Below are positions 24,081 to 35,759 of a stretch of 64,000 nt of DNA, one piece after another. A program made the translations under genes and the position numbers. Position 1 is the first letter of the stretch. The number at the start of each line of letters is the position of its first letter. This stretch comes from Coccinella septempunctata (lineage: Eukaryota; Arthropoda; Insecta; Coleoptera; Coccinellidae), in NCBI RefSeq assembly GCF_907165205.1, contig NC_058191.1, positions 27,050,064-27,114,063 of the forward strand. Direction: 5' to 3'. The notes below the pieces were generated by a model. It saw nothing but the letters and a program-made list of their open reading frames with translations. It did no database searches and had not been told where the DNA came from.

Positions 24081-24791
24081 GAAATTTCTTGTCACCTCAG
24101 GAATCTTCTGTTAAAATAAATATGTACAAGTCAAAGACCTGTATAACGTTTCCCTTAGATTCTCAATCATTTTTCGGCTAAAAAAATAACAATCTTGTTC
24201 GTATTAACATCATTATATTAAACTTAATTATTGTTTCCACGGATTTTCATAACCAAAAGATGTTTGAAAACGAATCACTTTTCGTTCGAGAATGACCCAA
24301 GATTTTTTCACGAAACTATTCTGTTAGCAATTCAGCATGATAATAAACGTCTACACCTAATGTTAATACATTACAAATATGAATGGTGTTGCTGTTAAAC
24401 AAACAAAAGCATTCCTTGACTTCGATAAGAATAAAGGTTTAATAGACATTAATGATCGCGAATGAGAGGGCACATTATACACGTTTATAATAACATATTG
24501 TTATTGAAATTGGATAGCGACAAATCGGGGCTAAGTTGGGATAGGTCAGCCAGGAAATACTTGATGAAAGGTAATTACTTCGAGTGGTGGTAAACTTTAA
24601 AGACACACATATATGAGTGGAAGTTTCACCAAATTATTTTGAGATCAAACCTTTTCGGATCCACAAAATCATAGCGTTTAGTTTTTTCACTACAGGTACA
24701 GGGTAGGTTTTAATCTGGAGATGGTTTAGCATTACCAATTTTGCAATTCTGTAAAATAATAACGCTGTTTGACGTTTGGGCCAGAAATTTA

Positions 24792-25600
24792 CAGGGTGTT
24801 TGAATAAACCCTGTGCCTGAAATTATCCAGGAAAAACGAAATAAGGGAAAAAAGTTACATATTTCTATCTGCTTGATCAACATGTTACTTCCGGAAACTA
24901 TAGAAAAAAACTAAAATAGATTCTCAAGATATCCAACAAACAATTCATGAAATATCAAAATTATTTGGCGAGATATAAAATTTTAGCGTCTTTCTGTGCT
25001 TTTCGGAAACCACGTAAGTGGCTATTTTTACTTATTTCAAGTTTTTCCTCTTTTAATACGTAGAATCTATTGAAACAATGAAAAATATAATTAATAATTA
25101 ATTAATAATTATAATAAGAAAATCTTAAGTTTTGATGAATTCTATTTGTCCAACTTGATTATTTTCTCGTGAACACCCTGTATATTACTCATCCAAACAG
25201 GAAACAGAGATATAATGCTACAGAATCGGCAAATTGAAGGTGGTAACTTTTTTTAAAGTCTCCCTGCAGAAATACCATCAAAATTGTGGCCTCCAGTTTT
25301 TCATGAAAATCCCAATAACTCATAAACCACTGAGTTTCTAGACAAGGTATGGAAAACTATTGGAATTGCCTTCAAATCCAAAGCTATGGAAAGATTTACT
25401 GGGTGAGCCAATTGAAATAAGGAAGTGGTGAGCTGTTTTCGGTATAACCGGAAATTGCAGAGGTCTGAGAATATTTCAGGGAGAAAGTTCATTGTCGAAA
25501 ACCCCGTCAGGCAAATTTCCAGCACAAAATTCTGATTATGGTTTCACATAAACGTCTAATAGGCCACAGCGGTACATCACCCTGTATAACGAGCTTGAAT
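24792..25600. mobile_element. ACAGGGTG-bounded composite repeat (family C, copy 1)
   Basis: ACAGGGTGTTTGAATAAACC at 24793 faces GTGAACACCCTGTATATTAC (about 25172), and a further CACCCTGTATAAC lies at 25577. The stretch around CACCCTGTATATTACTC shares both flanks with 51700-51790, and the AATAACTCATAAACCACTGA stretch at 25313 matches 51080-51100 in reverse complement. Confidence 0.5.
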
Positions 25601-26214
25601 CGAAAAAACCTTCAACAAAACCTCACAAGACAGTGGTTGATTTGATCGGCCCAATTTAAAAAAAAAACGAAGGTTGCTGAAGAAACATTTAATAAATTAA
25701 TATTCTTATTGTACACTGAACACACTACAAGTAGATTTTGACGGATGACTTCCGACGTGGCGAATTTATTCCCAATAATTTTTTTAATCGTTTTCTATTC
25801 ATTATTCGAAAGGAATCTCAATATTTCCATTGTCCTTAAAGAAGTTATGCATCGTTATTTGTCTGCAGTTCGTAATATGACCGAGTATATGTTAGATTCT
25901 ATTCGCATTCAGACTTGGCACCTTTTCCTTGTATTTAAATATCACACATCTGTCCTGACTCACCTATTACTATTATTCAATTATTAATGACTGGCAGCCT
26001 ACCAACGTTTCATGCTGGATATACTGCATTTCTCATAAAAGCGACAAATGTCAGCCTTTTGTTCAGGACACTCCTGAAGCGAATGAGCAGAAACGATTGC
26101 GAAAGCGTTTTGCAGACGGCTCAGATTGAGAAATAAAGAAGGATAAACTCTACTCGATTTTCACACTACATATCTCATTACTTCCTAACTCTTTCTTTTC
26201 TTCTAAATTCTTTC
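25601..26214. other. No recognised gene
   Basis: The 80-codon frame at 25745-25987 looks like chance. AAGCGAATGAGCAGAAACGA near 26080 has a faint Penelope-tail look but is not supported. Confidence 0.25.
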
Positions 26215-26348
26215 TAAAGCCCGTTTGTAACAGCAGAAAATTGTCTGGAGAATTCTCTACAGAATTTTGACAAGAATCGGCAGATATTATTTTGTATGCA
26301 ACTGAACAGCGTACATATATAACTGCAGAGAATTCACGGTGCATGAAT

Positions 26349-26657
26349 TGTGTGAACTGTGACAAGACCTACGTAGGACAGACAAGACAATTACTAAAAG
26401 ACAGAATCAGACAACACAAAACTGACTGCAACAACATCAGAAATTGGGAAAAAACAGCACTTACTTCACATGCACAAAAAGAAGGACACAAATTTAATTT
26501 TGAAGAAACTAAAATACTAGACCATGAAAATAACAACTATCGACGAAATATTAGCGAAATGATACACATAGCCATAAACAAGACAGTAAATTACAGCGAA
26601 GACGTTAATGGACTTAATACAATTTACAATAATTTATTAGTACCTTTAAGAAAGTAA
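26349..26657 (+). pseudogene. Penelope-like element GIY-YIG endonuclease, 5'-truncated
   Basis: The frame begins CVNCDKTYVGQTRQLLKDRI and continues RQHKTDCNNIRNWEKTALTS, HAQKEGHKFNFEETKILDHE to a stop at 26657. This is the C-terminal GIY-YIG-type nuclease typical of Penelope-like retroelements: a Cys-X2-Cys lead-in, TYVGQT as the YIG strand, an Arg-rich helix, the H-A-x3-GH region and the N-Y-R segment. The reverse transcriptase is missing, so this is a 5'-truncated insertion. Upstream codons in the same frame belong to the host MITE. The reading frame is intact, so the insertion is fairly recent. Confidence 0.85.
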
Positions 26658-27053
26658 AAAACACTGAATGAATAAAAGAAAAGAATTATATTCTATGTTA
26701 ATATGTTCAGGTTCTGTGTTTCTTCCTAGAACAATTTAGATATTGCCTCCGATAAGCGATAAGAACTGTTGAAGCTCGTTCTAGATTCCTTGAGAAAAAT
26801 TGCAATTGTGAGAGAGAACATTTGATTTTATGCCTATTTATGTTCAAATACTAACTTTGACTTTGTTCCTGTATGATCATTAAAGTAATTAAGTAATTAA
26901 TGTCGTTTGTTTTATATAGAGACTCATTTTTTCAAAAAAACAAAATGTTTCAGTCTTGATAAAGGTCCGATGTGTGACCGAAACGTCGGTTTTATGACAA
27001 CAAATTAGGAATATAAATAAACATAGTCCAAATACCTGATAAATTGTTTTAAT
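26658..27053 (+). mobile_element. Penelope-like element 3' region
   Basis: Non-coding tail of the Penelope-like insertion, from the GIY-YIG stop to the junction with the MITE at about 27050-27054. It carries the hammerhead-like motif at 26946-27002 and a following AATATAAATAAAC. Confidence 0.6.
26946..27002 (+). ncRNA. Hammerhead-ribozyme-like motif in the Penelope tail
   Basis: Conserved core strings appear in order: UUGAUAA (26956-26962) where CUGAUGA is expected, a stem II GGUC/GACC (26964-26967 with 26976-26979) closing an 8-nt loop, then GAAAC (26980-26984) and GUC (26985-26987). Stem I can form four pairs beside the core (26952-26955 with 26988-26991, two wobbles) and four more beyond an internal loop (UGUU 26946-26949 with AACA 26999-27002). 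Hammerheads are known in Penelope-like elements. Stem III would be only AC/GU without a loop, so a monomer is unlikely to be active. One extra A precedes stem II. Confidence 0.5.
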
Positions 27054-27094
27054 ATTTCTAGAGAATTTTCGGCTGTCGCAAACGGGCTTTATAT

Positions 27095-27700
27095 GTGTGT
27101 CTAGACTCTACAATATTATATCAATACAAACTTCTATAACCTAAACTAGTTTCAAACACGCGACCTGAAACCATATATGTACTATAATAAATACCGTATA
27201 AGGAGGAGAATGAAAATATTATATTTCGAAAATATTCATCTCTGATTTCCAATTCATAGTCGTGCTTTTATAAAATCGAGATCGGATTCCAAATTTCATT
27301 GAATTCGGTATTGACCATCCCTCTCTGTGATCAGTGCTTACCTCACTTCTGTCAGTTTCGTCAAACTGACGAGATTTATTGGCATTTGCGTTTGGTGAAT
27401 GTCAAAATTTCGAAGTTCTGAAGGTTTTTATTTATACTATTTATTATATTTATTTGGGACCTTGACGATGGCAAATTGGCTAGTTCAATTCGGATCGTAA
27501 CACTTGTTGATATTCATATCGGCGGGTGGTATGCATCTGAATTTATCCTTATTATTGTATTCATTGCCTTTAGGCGTGATCATTCTATTATTATTGTTTT
27601 TATCTTATTTCCGATCTGATTCTCAGGACGAGAATATTAGATTGCACCCTACAGATAGCTGATCATTTCTCCTTCCTTACCCACTTGATGCTCACGGAGT
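27095..27700. other. No recognised gene
   Basis: AT-rich spacer; no frame or repeat end recognised. Confidence 0.3.
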
Positions 27701-27703
27701 TCG

Positions 27704-28475
27704 TATATACAGGGTGTCTGTAAACAAATGCGAAGAACTTTAGGAGATGATTCCTCGATGAAAATAAGCAGGGATAGTTATAAATTTTTTTCGAAATCGA
27801 CCTCCCTTCTAAGATACAGTCTTTGAAAGGCGATCAGGAGTTGACAGTTTTAATTTTTTTTTGCGGGTTTTAAAAAACACTGTCTCATAAAACTATACAT
27901 AATATGAAGGACTTAGCAGATGTTACTTACACAATTTTTTTAGATCTCATGACTTTATTATTAGGGGTTGAAAATAACAACCCCTTATGATTTTCCTTCA
28001 AAAATTGTTTTCGTGGGATAGATTTCGAGAAAAAAAATTGTCTTATGGTTTTCCATTCAATTTTGGGGAAAAAAGTCTGTTCCAAAATTTCGATACAGGC
28101 CATATTTTTCTCGGAGTAAATAAAAACTTAAAAGCAGTTCTGATCAGTCTCCATTCCATTTCATCAAATAAGTGTTCCATACAATAGAATATACTTCCGC
28201 CTTGTTTTTCTTGTTATTTTCAACCCCTAATAATAAAGTTTTGAAATTTAAAAAAATTGTGTGAGTAACATCTACTAAGTGCTTCATATTATGTATAGTT
28301 TTATGACTCAGTGTTTTTTAGACCCGTAAGAAAAAATAAAAACTGTCAACTCGTCATCGCCTTTCAAACGCTGGATCTTGGAAGGTAGGTCGATTTTGAA
28401 AAAAATTTATAAGAACTACCCCTTTCATTCAGGAATCATCTCCTTAAGAGATGTTTACAGACACCCTGTTATACG
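27704..28475. mobile_element. Foldback family B, complete copy (0.77 kb)
   Basis: TCGTATATACAGGGTGTCTG (27701-27720) is mirrored by CAGACACCCTGTTATACGA (28458-28476). Inner mirrored pairs include GATGATTCCTCGAT/ATCATCTCC, GACCTCCCTTCTAAGATACA with GATCTTGGAAGGTAGGTC, and the two copies of AACCCCTAATAATAAAG in opposite orientation. Partial copies are at 23742-24080 and 30818-31141. Confidence 0.75.
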
Positions 28476-28479
28476 AATG

Positions 28480-30565
28480 ATAATGAAATTTGAAGAGCGT
28501 TACGAAGTACTCGGATGCATTGATCTTATCTCTGTATTTTATGATATTTTTAATTCTAACCAGTAAACTTATCAATTTCGAGAATTCAATTATTTTTATT
28601 TTCGTTTTGTTTCATCCGCCGTTAGATTTTCGCTAAATTTCTTAGTTCATACAACATTGTAAATTACTCATTTATATTCGAAAAATTCATCACACATTAT
28701 TAATTTACAACAATAACCTGAGTTCGATAAAGCATATCAAAATACCGAACTCTTTCAGCACGTCCCACCAATAAAATACGAATCGTAGACGTGCGAACAA
28801 GAAGAAGAGGCTATATATTATGCATAAACTGTTGAATAATATTTCATTAAGAATCTTCATATACCTCCATGACACCCACATCTATGTAGCATTCCAGCAC
28901 ATTTCACTGTGTGGGCGTAAACGTGCAAAGAGTGGGTTGTCTAATTCTGAAAAGCTATGACTTTATTTGTTCGTATTATCCTTCACAATCACGAATGTGC
29001 AGACAATTCGACACCTTTTCGTGACGTATTGATATGCTGTGTTCGGTCTCCTGCTCATGTTCATACTAGGTGACATTAAAATAAGAAGAATCAGATCGAA
29101 GAGAATGCAAGTTAGCAATGTTGCACTGTAAATAATATATGTATACACTCATTCTCACATACTTTCAATAAGGTGATCGATATACTCGTACGATATAATA
29201 AGCATGAAGGTTTTCTTATTGAGCTCTTTCATTTTTAAGGCGGTGTGCAAGGGGTAGAAAAAGCCAACCCTAAAATTTGTTTCCCAAGGAACTCATCTAC
29301 ATCTACACGACCATATATTTTGTCCAGTTTATGATGAAACACCCTATATACATGTATAGTAAAGCAGTTGATCAAATAAATAAACCAAGTATTGGCCAAA
29401 TTAATTCAATATTTTTTAATCGTGAAATCACCAGTTATTGAGCAATGTAAACATATCTACAATCGATATAATACATTGAACCCATTCCTGTCAAATAAAC
29501 TACATTTAATGAACATAACTGGTGATTGGATATGGATAGTCTAAATCAGTACGAAATGAATTCAATATACAGATAGATAAATAAGCAGTTGTCGGATTCA
29601 TTTACAACAAGTGTTGATAGTTCTGCCCACTCAAACCAATAAATTAAAACCGGTAGCTTTTCATCGAAGCCAATATCTAGTGTCTGAGGATATTTTATAA
29701 ATTCGAAAAAGGTTTAAAGATATTGTTACCTTGTAGATATAATTAAAAGTTTCATATGAATGGCTGAATTATTTTTTAGCTAGGTACAGTTATTATTATA
29801 ACGTTAAGTAGCTTAATGAAAAGTAAATTATACGACAGCCGTCTATATGGAGTCAAAAGAAGGCTGTGGTTCTGCAAGTGGGAGGAAGGAATATAACACT
29901 CATCTTCGGTTTTTTTGAAAGTTCTTAAAACGTGAATCTTGTGTAAGTAAGTGAAATTTTAACCGAAATAAGATGATTTTGACCTCGAAAACGAACAGGA
30001 GTTGGGCAATATCTATACCTAATAATTACAGACTGGCACAATTTTTTGGATAATTCACTTATTTAAATAATAATTGGGTATGCATACATCCACGGAAACG
30101 ATTAAAACTGAATAGAGGAAATTATTCAAGAGTAAATCCTTCACATTATTCCTTTCATGAAACGAGAAAAAAGAAAAATTATGCAATATTAGGATTATAT
30201 ACTTTGGATTCATTACCTACCTGTTATAGTTATATAATTATTAATGTGGGTCTAATTTGTATTAGCTAATGATTATGCATAGAAAGAAAGAAGAGCATCA
30301 TTTGTACATGTTCACCTTAATACGGCTATCTGGATATTGCTGCAATACTTGTGGTGAATACGTTAGAAACTTGCCCAGTGACCTAAATTTCAGGACCGAA
30401 TTTAAAACTTACTGAAATGCTCAATTATATGATTATATATTAACGATAGCTTAATTGATTACATCTCATCAATCTCTGAATAGCGAAGTAAAAAGATTAA
30501 GCGATCAATGGCGAACACGAGATTGGAAATAATTATGTAGATATTCTTTGCTTCATTCAACATAC
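28480..30565. other. No recognised gene
   Basis: AT-rich. CACCCTATATACATG near 29341 may be a decayed foldback end. No coding exon recognised. Confidence 0.3.
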
Positions 30566-30817
30566 AAATACAGGCTGTGCCATCCATAATTTCCACCCCG
30601 AATTTTGAGCTTTGGGATGGAATAACGAAAAAACGCTCAGACAGGTCAAATTTTGTTGAAAGGGGGACAAATAAGGGTGTTCAAATGAGTTTGATATCAC
30701 TACCCCTCTAGCCGCAACCCCTAACAGCTCTCATTTTTATAGGGAAAAGGGGTCGAGCAGCACCTTGTTGGAAAGGCAATTCAATTTCTTGCACGAGTGT
30801 ATTTGTTTTTTCATCGT

Positions 30818-31141
30818 AGATGTTACTCACACAATTTTTTTTAGATCTCATAACTTTATTATAAGGGGGTTGAAAATAACAACCCCTCATGATTTTCCTT
30901 CAAAAATTGTTTTCGTGGGATAGATATTCGAAAAATAAAATTCTCTTATGATTTCCCATTCAATTCTGGAGAAAAAAGTTTCTCGCAAAATTTCGATAGA
31001 AAACTTACAAGCGGTATACGAAGGTCTATGAGGCAGAGAGTTGATGCATATTTTAGCGGGAGGTAGTCACTCTATGAAACACTTATACGATGAAATGGAA
31101 TGAAGAGTGATCAGAACTGCTTGTAAGGACGCCCTGTATAG
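30818..31141. repeat. Foldback family B, partial copy
   Basis: GATGTTACTCACACAATTTT, AACAACCCCTCATGATTTTC and TTTTCGTGGGATAGAT match the family centre. It ends at GACGCCCTGTATAG (31129-31142). The 60-codon minus frame here (30708-30890) is an artefact. Confidence 0.65.
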
Positions 31142-31144
31142 AAC

Positions 31145-32570
31145 CTAATTTATTATCTCATAGTTTTCTGCTTTTGTTTTTTTTTTATTTCAGATAAAAT
31201 TTTCTTGTAACTTGGAGAAGACTTCCTGGATTTTCTTTTTTTTTGAGAAAAGGATGAATTTTTACAGTGATAAATATGAAATATTTCAATTTATTTTGTA
31301 AACAGTTTCATCGCTTACAATCCGCTACACTCACGAGGAAAAAGGGTATTTTACTGTGCTTTTTCCCTCAGCTCTTGTGCCTCTTGTATCATACGTAAAA
31401 TTGTATGGACCCTGTTACCCTAACGTCTGCTAAAATTAAAAAAAAAAATTTTAATGCTCTGTATCAAAAGAATATATTTGTATTTCAATATAAATATTTT
31501 CATGATTATAATTTTTATTTTCCCTCCCTGAAATTTCAATGCGGAAAAAAACTGACCGTAGGCAAGAGCAGGAAAAATCGTTATCCCACTGTACCCGCAT
31601 TCAGTACCAAGTTTCATAGCAAGTTACAGTATCATTTTCAAGAGAAAACCTGCAAGGTTTATTGGAGAAGTATCAATGATTGAATGAACCCCTACTTTCC
31701 TAAGTAATAAGTTATTCATTTCAATACTGAACCCTGAAACCAATCCGCTGTTCCAGCGTCATCGATTGAAAAATACAACAAATATAATAAATTTCTGCAT
31801 GAAGTATTCGACTAAGCCTATCTAGATATATTGTGACTGTAAAATTCAGTAAATGCGAACAGATCCCGTCTTGAGATGAAAGGAATTCGCGAGAAATTCA
31901 AATGAGATAAGCCGCATCTGAGTTTAATTTACGAGCTTCTATGCAGCGACAAATTGTTTGCAGAATCGTATAGCTGGAAATAGGTTGAGTGCATATTTCC
32001 AGATGGACATTGCGTCCTATAAATCTAGGAAACGGCGTTGATGTTACGTAACCGTATTTTTCCGAGAATAAGCACTTTGGACACATTGGAAATCGTACGC
32101 CTGATGACGGACATTTTCGAAGGATTTCGCAATTTAACATCTAATGGACGTTAAATAATGTGGACTAATGAGGGCAGAATGATGGTCGATCGACATACGG
32201 TAAAGTTTTTTTCAACCATACATAGTTGAACTCGAATCAAATGTAAATTACAAGATTTCAAAAGTTACGACCAGTCTCTGGTCACTTATTCACTAAGTAA
32301 TGCGCTTAATTGACACCTTGCCTTTATTTTCTGACTCCGATCTTTCTTCTTTGAACTCGAAATTTTGTAAGCGAAGTTCTGAATATGTACTCTTAATTTG
32401 GTATTTGGTATTCCGACTTCAAACTAGGATTTTTATTTTTCTAACAAGTTAGAAAAATAGAATTCAAAGTTTATAGTCGTGAATTCCTATTTAAAACAAA
32501 CCTCGACCATCTTATGAGAGGAACTTTATTCTTGCGGTAAGAAAGGCAGCATTCTTCACACATTCTTTAC
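31145..32570. other. No recognised gene
   Basis: The minus frame at 31420-31617 and plus frame at 31405-31683 overlap. No domain recognised. Confidence 0.3.
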
Positions 32571-32573
32571 TAA

Positions 32574-33140
32574 ATTCATGCGACCAAATTCAGAAGGTGA
32601 TTGCTCGTATGAAATTGATATGGGTCTTTCCTATAACAAAATTTCCTCAGTCCACCCTTTTCCGAGATATCACCCTTAAAAAGTAGTGACTAAAATTCAG
32701 TTTCAAGTTTTTCCTAAAATTTCAGTAAAGCAATTAAGTAATCATAAACAAGGTTGAGGTGGTCATTTCAAGCATTTATTATGAATCCTTCCCCATTTCA
32801 CATATTAACAGTTTTCCACTCAATTTATTGAAATACAAATTATAAAATATGGTTTTTCTCTTTAGCTATTGGTTTTAGGAAAAAACTTCAAGAATAAAAA
32901 AATTAATTAATTTTATTTTATGAAACTTCATCTCGAAAAAAGTTTTGATATGAAATAAAGTAAGGGTTACTTATTTCACCCCCGTATAATGTAACAAGAA
33001 TATTGAAAAAATACCCGTTGTTAGTTTTTTGCGAGTGCTCGAAAATTACAGAAATTTTGTTGTAGAAAAGACCCATCTTGATTTGATACGAGCATTCACC
33101 TCCTGAATTTTGTCGCATGAATTTAGGAACAGCCTGTATA
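32574..33140. mobile_element. Foldback element, 0.57 kb
   Basis: ATTCATGCGACCAAATTCAG and GATATGGGTCTTTCCTATAA on the left are mirrored by CTGAATTTTGTCGCATGAAT and GTTGTAGAAAAGACCCATCT on the right. The right end runs into ACAGCCTGTATAT, the decayed form of the ACAGGGTG terminus. The 102-codon minus frame at 32918-33226 mostly overlaps the right arm. Confidence 0.65.
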
Positions 33141-33382
33141 TGCTGTAGACAATGCCAACCTGAGTTGAGGTTTTCATTGAACTTGATCGCAAGGTCAGAT
33201 TCGACTCTATAGGTTGAAACCCTCATAAATTGTGTGATTTTTCGGAAGAATTCAGTTAAGTGAAAAATATCAATATCTCATCCATATTGAATTAGTATAA
33301 GAGTGGATTGAGTAGCATCAATCTGATAAATTTTTGGAACAAACAAGAAAGAATAGAACAAGGCAAAATGGATTAAATATAC

Positions 33383-33680
33383 AGGGTGTTTACTGAAGAT
33401 GCGTCGAAAATGCAGTAGGTGATTTCTTGAGCAAAAAATTAATATTTTATGGTCAAACAAGCATCCCTTTCTCCTGTGGTATCAAAAATGAGAACTTATC
33501 GCACGTTCTCCTCGATAAAATTCAAAGGGCAAGATATTTCGTAAAAATTTTCGGAATATTGTCTTTCTTTATTATGTAAAAAAGAAGGAAGGTCATCCGG
33601 CTACTGTTTGTTCAAGTGGTGTTTTCACCCCAACTACATACAAGATCCGCATGTATAGCGTGCCAAAAAAGTAATATAAC
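33383..33680. repeat. Single ACAGGGTG-type element end
   Basis: TATACAGGGTGTTTACTGAA at about 33379-33398 looks like a left terminus. A mirrored partner was not found nearby, so this may be a truncated foldback. Confidence 0.35.
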
Positions 33681-33689
33681 TCGTCAATA

Positions 33690-34370
33690 TTTCTTGTATA
33701 ATGAATTATTAAGGAAAACTCTGGACCCGTCGATTTTTAATTTCAAAAGTAATTTATAGTATACTTTTTGAATTTGATATTTCTCACCCCCTACGTCCGC
33801 ACCCCTCTGCTTTATTTTGCCAAATGGGAATATATGGATTGTGATACATTGAATAAAATGTAATTCGTTTACCTATTCAGCGATGTGGCTAAAAGTAGAA
33901 TTGGAGAATATTGCAATCAGGCCATTATTCTTTTACTAATTATTATTAAGGGTGATTCAGAAATCCATGGATTTGTAATTCAAAAAAGCATAGGTAGACC
34001 TGCATTCGAAATTAAAAATCCACGGATTCGTATATTTCCCTTTACAATAATTCGTAAAAGATTAATGGTCTGATTGCATTACCCTCTAATCACAAATTCT
34101 ATTATAAATTATTTCGTAACTTTTTTATGAGAAAACGGCACAACCAATTCTAATTTCCGCCACATCGCTGAATAGGTAATCGAATTATCTTTCATTTGAT
34201 GTATCACAATCCATATAATTCCAATTTGAAAAAAATAAAGTAGGGGGGTGCGGTGCGCAGGGGATGAGAATATACAAGTCAAAAAAGCATACGATAAATT
34301 GCTTTTGAAGTTAAAAATCGACGGGTGCCAGAATTCTCTAATAATTCTTAATTCTTCGCACAAGAATTAT
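33690..34370. mobile_element. Foldback element, 0.68 kb
   Basis: The left arm (CCGTCGATTTTTAATTTC, ATATGGATTGTGATACATTG, CCTATTCAGCGATGTGGC) is mirrored on the right by GCCACATCGCTGAATAGG, TGTATCACAATCCATATAAT and GTTAAAAATCGACGG. The centre is near 34030. Confidence 0.7.
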
Positions 34371-34406
34371 TAGATATCTATTTATGAGGTTCCCTAGGCA
34401 CATTAA

Positions 34407-35751
34407 CAAGCCCGGATCTACGATTTTTTCTGACCGGGGCAAAAATTCATGATGGCGCCCCCCCCCCTCTAAGGTTTTTAGGAAACATAGACATAATTGC
34501 ATATTCGACATCGCGATTTCAACCCGAGTTATTTTTTTTACCAATTCGAGGTCGTTGATTACGAATATGCAATTAGATTTTTCCTAAAATGAGTACTTCA
34601 GGAAAAAAAAACACTCTTATTTTTTTCCCATTGTTCCATTAAAAGTAATTTTTTTCCCAAAGTACTCATCTTAGGAAAAATCTAATTGTTTATTCGTAAT
34701 CTCCGACCACGAATTAGTAGAAAAAATGACTCGGGTTGAAACAAGAATGTCGTTTGCAACCGTCGCTCACCTATCGTTTTTACCCGCGCTTTACGAACGA
34801 AATTATTCCGAACGGAAATTGATTTTTTCAGCGACATATATCGACCCGGGTCATTTTACTTATTCAATTCGAGGTCGTAGATCACGAATATGCAATTTGT
34901 TTTTTTGTAGGACCAGTATTTTGAGAAATAAATTAATTTTAGTGCGAAATTTCGAAGAAATTGGTCAACTTTGAGGAGGTGTAGCAGCCAGAAAAAAAGC
35001 ACTAGTCATATGCTGATTCTTTTGTGATAGATTGGTTCTTTGCGAATAGAAAAAACCACACTTCATTCATCTACAGCTAACAGTTTAGATTTTATAATTT
35101 TTTCCGCGAAGGTCCAAAATTTCCGATTTTCCATCGACCATAACTTGAAAACTTAATTTTTATAAAATATCATATTCGTGTTCTACGCCCTCGTATTAGT
35201 GTACAGTACGAATTTGGTTTTGATCGGAGACCAGAAATATGGAAAATTTGAAAAATTTTCGATCTCTGCGATTTCCACCAATATTGGTGTATTTACTAAA
35301 TCGAGGGCGTAGATTACGAATATGCGAACAGAATTTTGCTGAAAGGATTAGTTTTTAAGTTATGGTCCATAAAAAATCGGAAATTTTGGCCATTAGTTCT
35401 AGATGAAATGGGGATGAATCGGTTATTCCCCAGGCAAAGAAATTACTGGCTCTATGCTTGCGACACATTGTAGACATATCCTATCTTTTAACCTATTTCA
35501 CTCAAGTGTGGCGGTCATTCCTAGATACTGAATAATACATATACAGTCAATTGATCCCTCATTGATTTTGAAGATTTTTGGCATAATGATGGTTCATCAT
35601 GTTTCCATTCTAAAGTTTCGGTTTTAGCACTAGGAAATAAATTTTTTCCGAGAAACTAAAAAAAAATTTTAACCTCTGGTTGATTTTGGCGCCCCCTTGA
35701 GCTGACGCCCGGGGCAAGCGCCCCGCTTGCCCCCCCCTAGATCCGGGCCTG
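34407..35751. mobile_element. hAT-type non-autonomous transposon (1345 bp)
   Basis: The 8-bp duplication CACATTAA flanks the element at 34399-34406 and 35752-35759. The ends are CAAGCCCGGATCTA (left) and TAGATCCGGGCCTG (right), i.e. near-perfect inverted repeats beginning CA(A/G)GCCCGG. An 8-bp duplication and CA-ended TIRs fit the hAT superfamily. The subterminal DNA is strikingly GC-rich (GGCGCCCCCCCC near the left, GCAAGCGCCCCGCTTGC near the right). No transposase frame is present, so it would have moved in trans. A motif GATTACGAATATGC recurs inside (see findings). Confidence 0.85.
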
Positions 35752-35759
35752 CACATTAA

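Larger units (their letters stand above)
26215..27091. mobile_element. MITE family D, copy 1, split by a Penelope-like insertion
   Basis: The left end TAAAGCCCGTTTGTAACAGC (26215) and right end GGCTGTCGCAAACGGGCTTT (27071-27090) form terminal inverted repeats. The 26215-26348 and 27054-27091 parts align with a compact copy at 62235-62435, in which CATGAATTC and TTTTCTAGAGAATTC lie about 10 bp apart. About 0.7 kb of Penelope-like DNA separates them here. Confidence 0.8.

Noticed and set aside
26040..26140. CTGAAGCGAATGAGCAGAAACGA resembling a second hammerhead
   Set aside because: The first core box does not match CUGAUGA and stem II cannot be closed convincingly.
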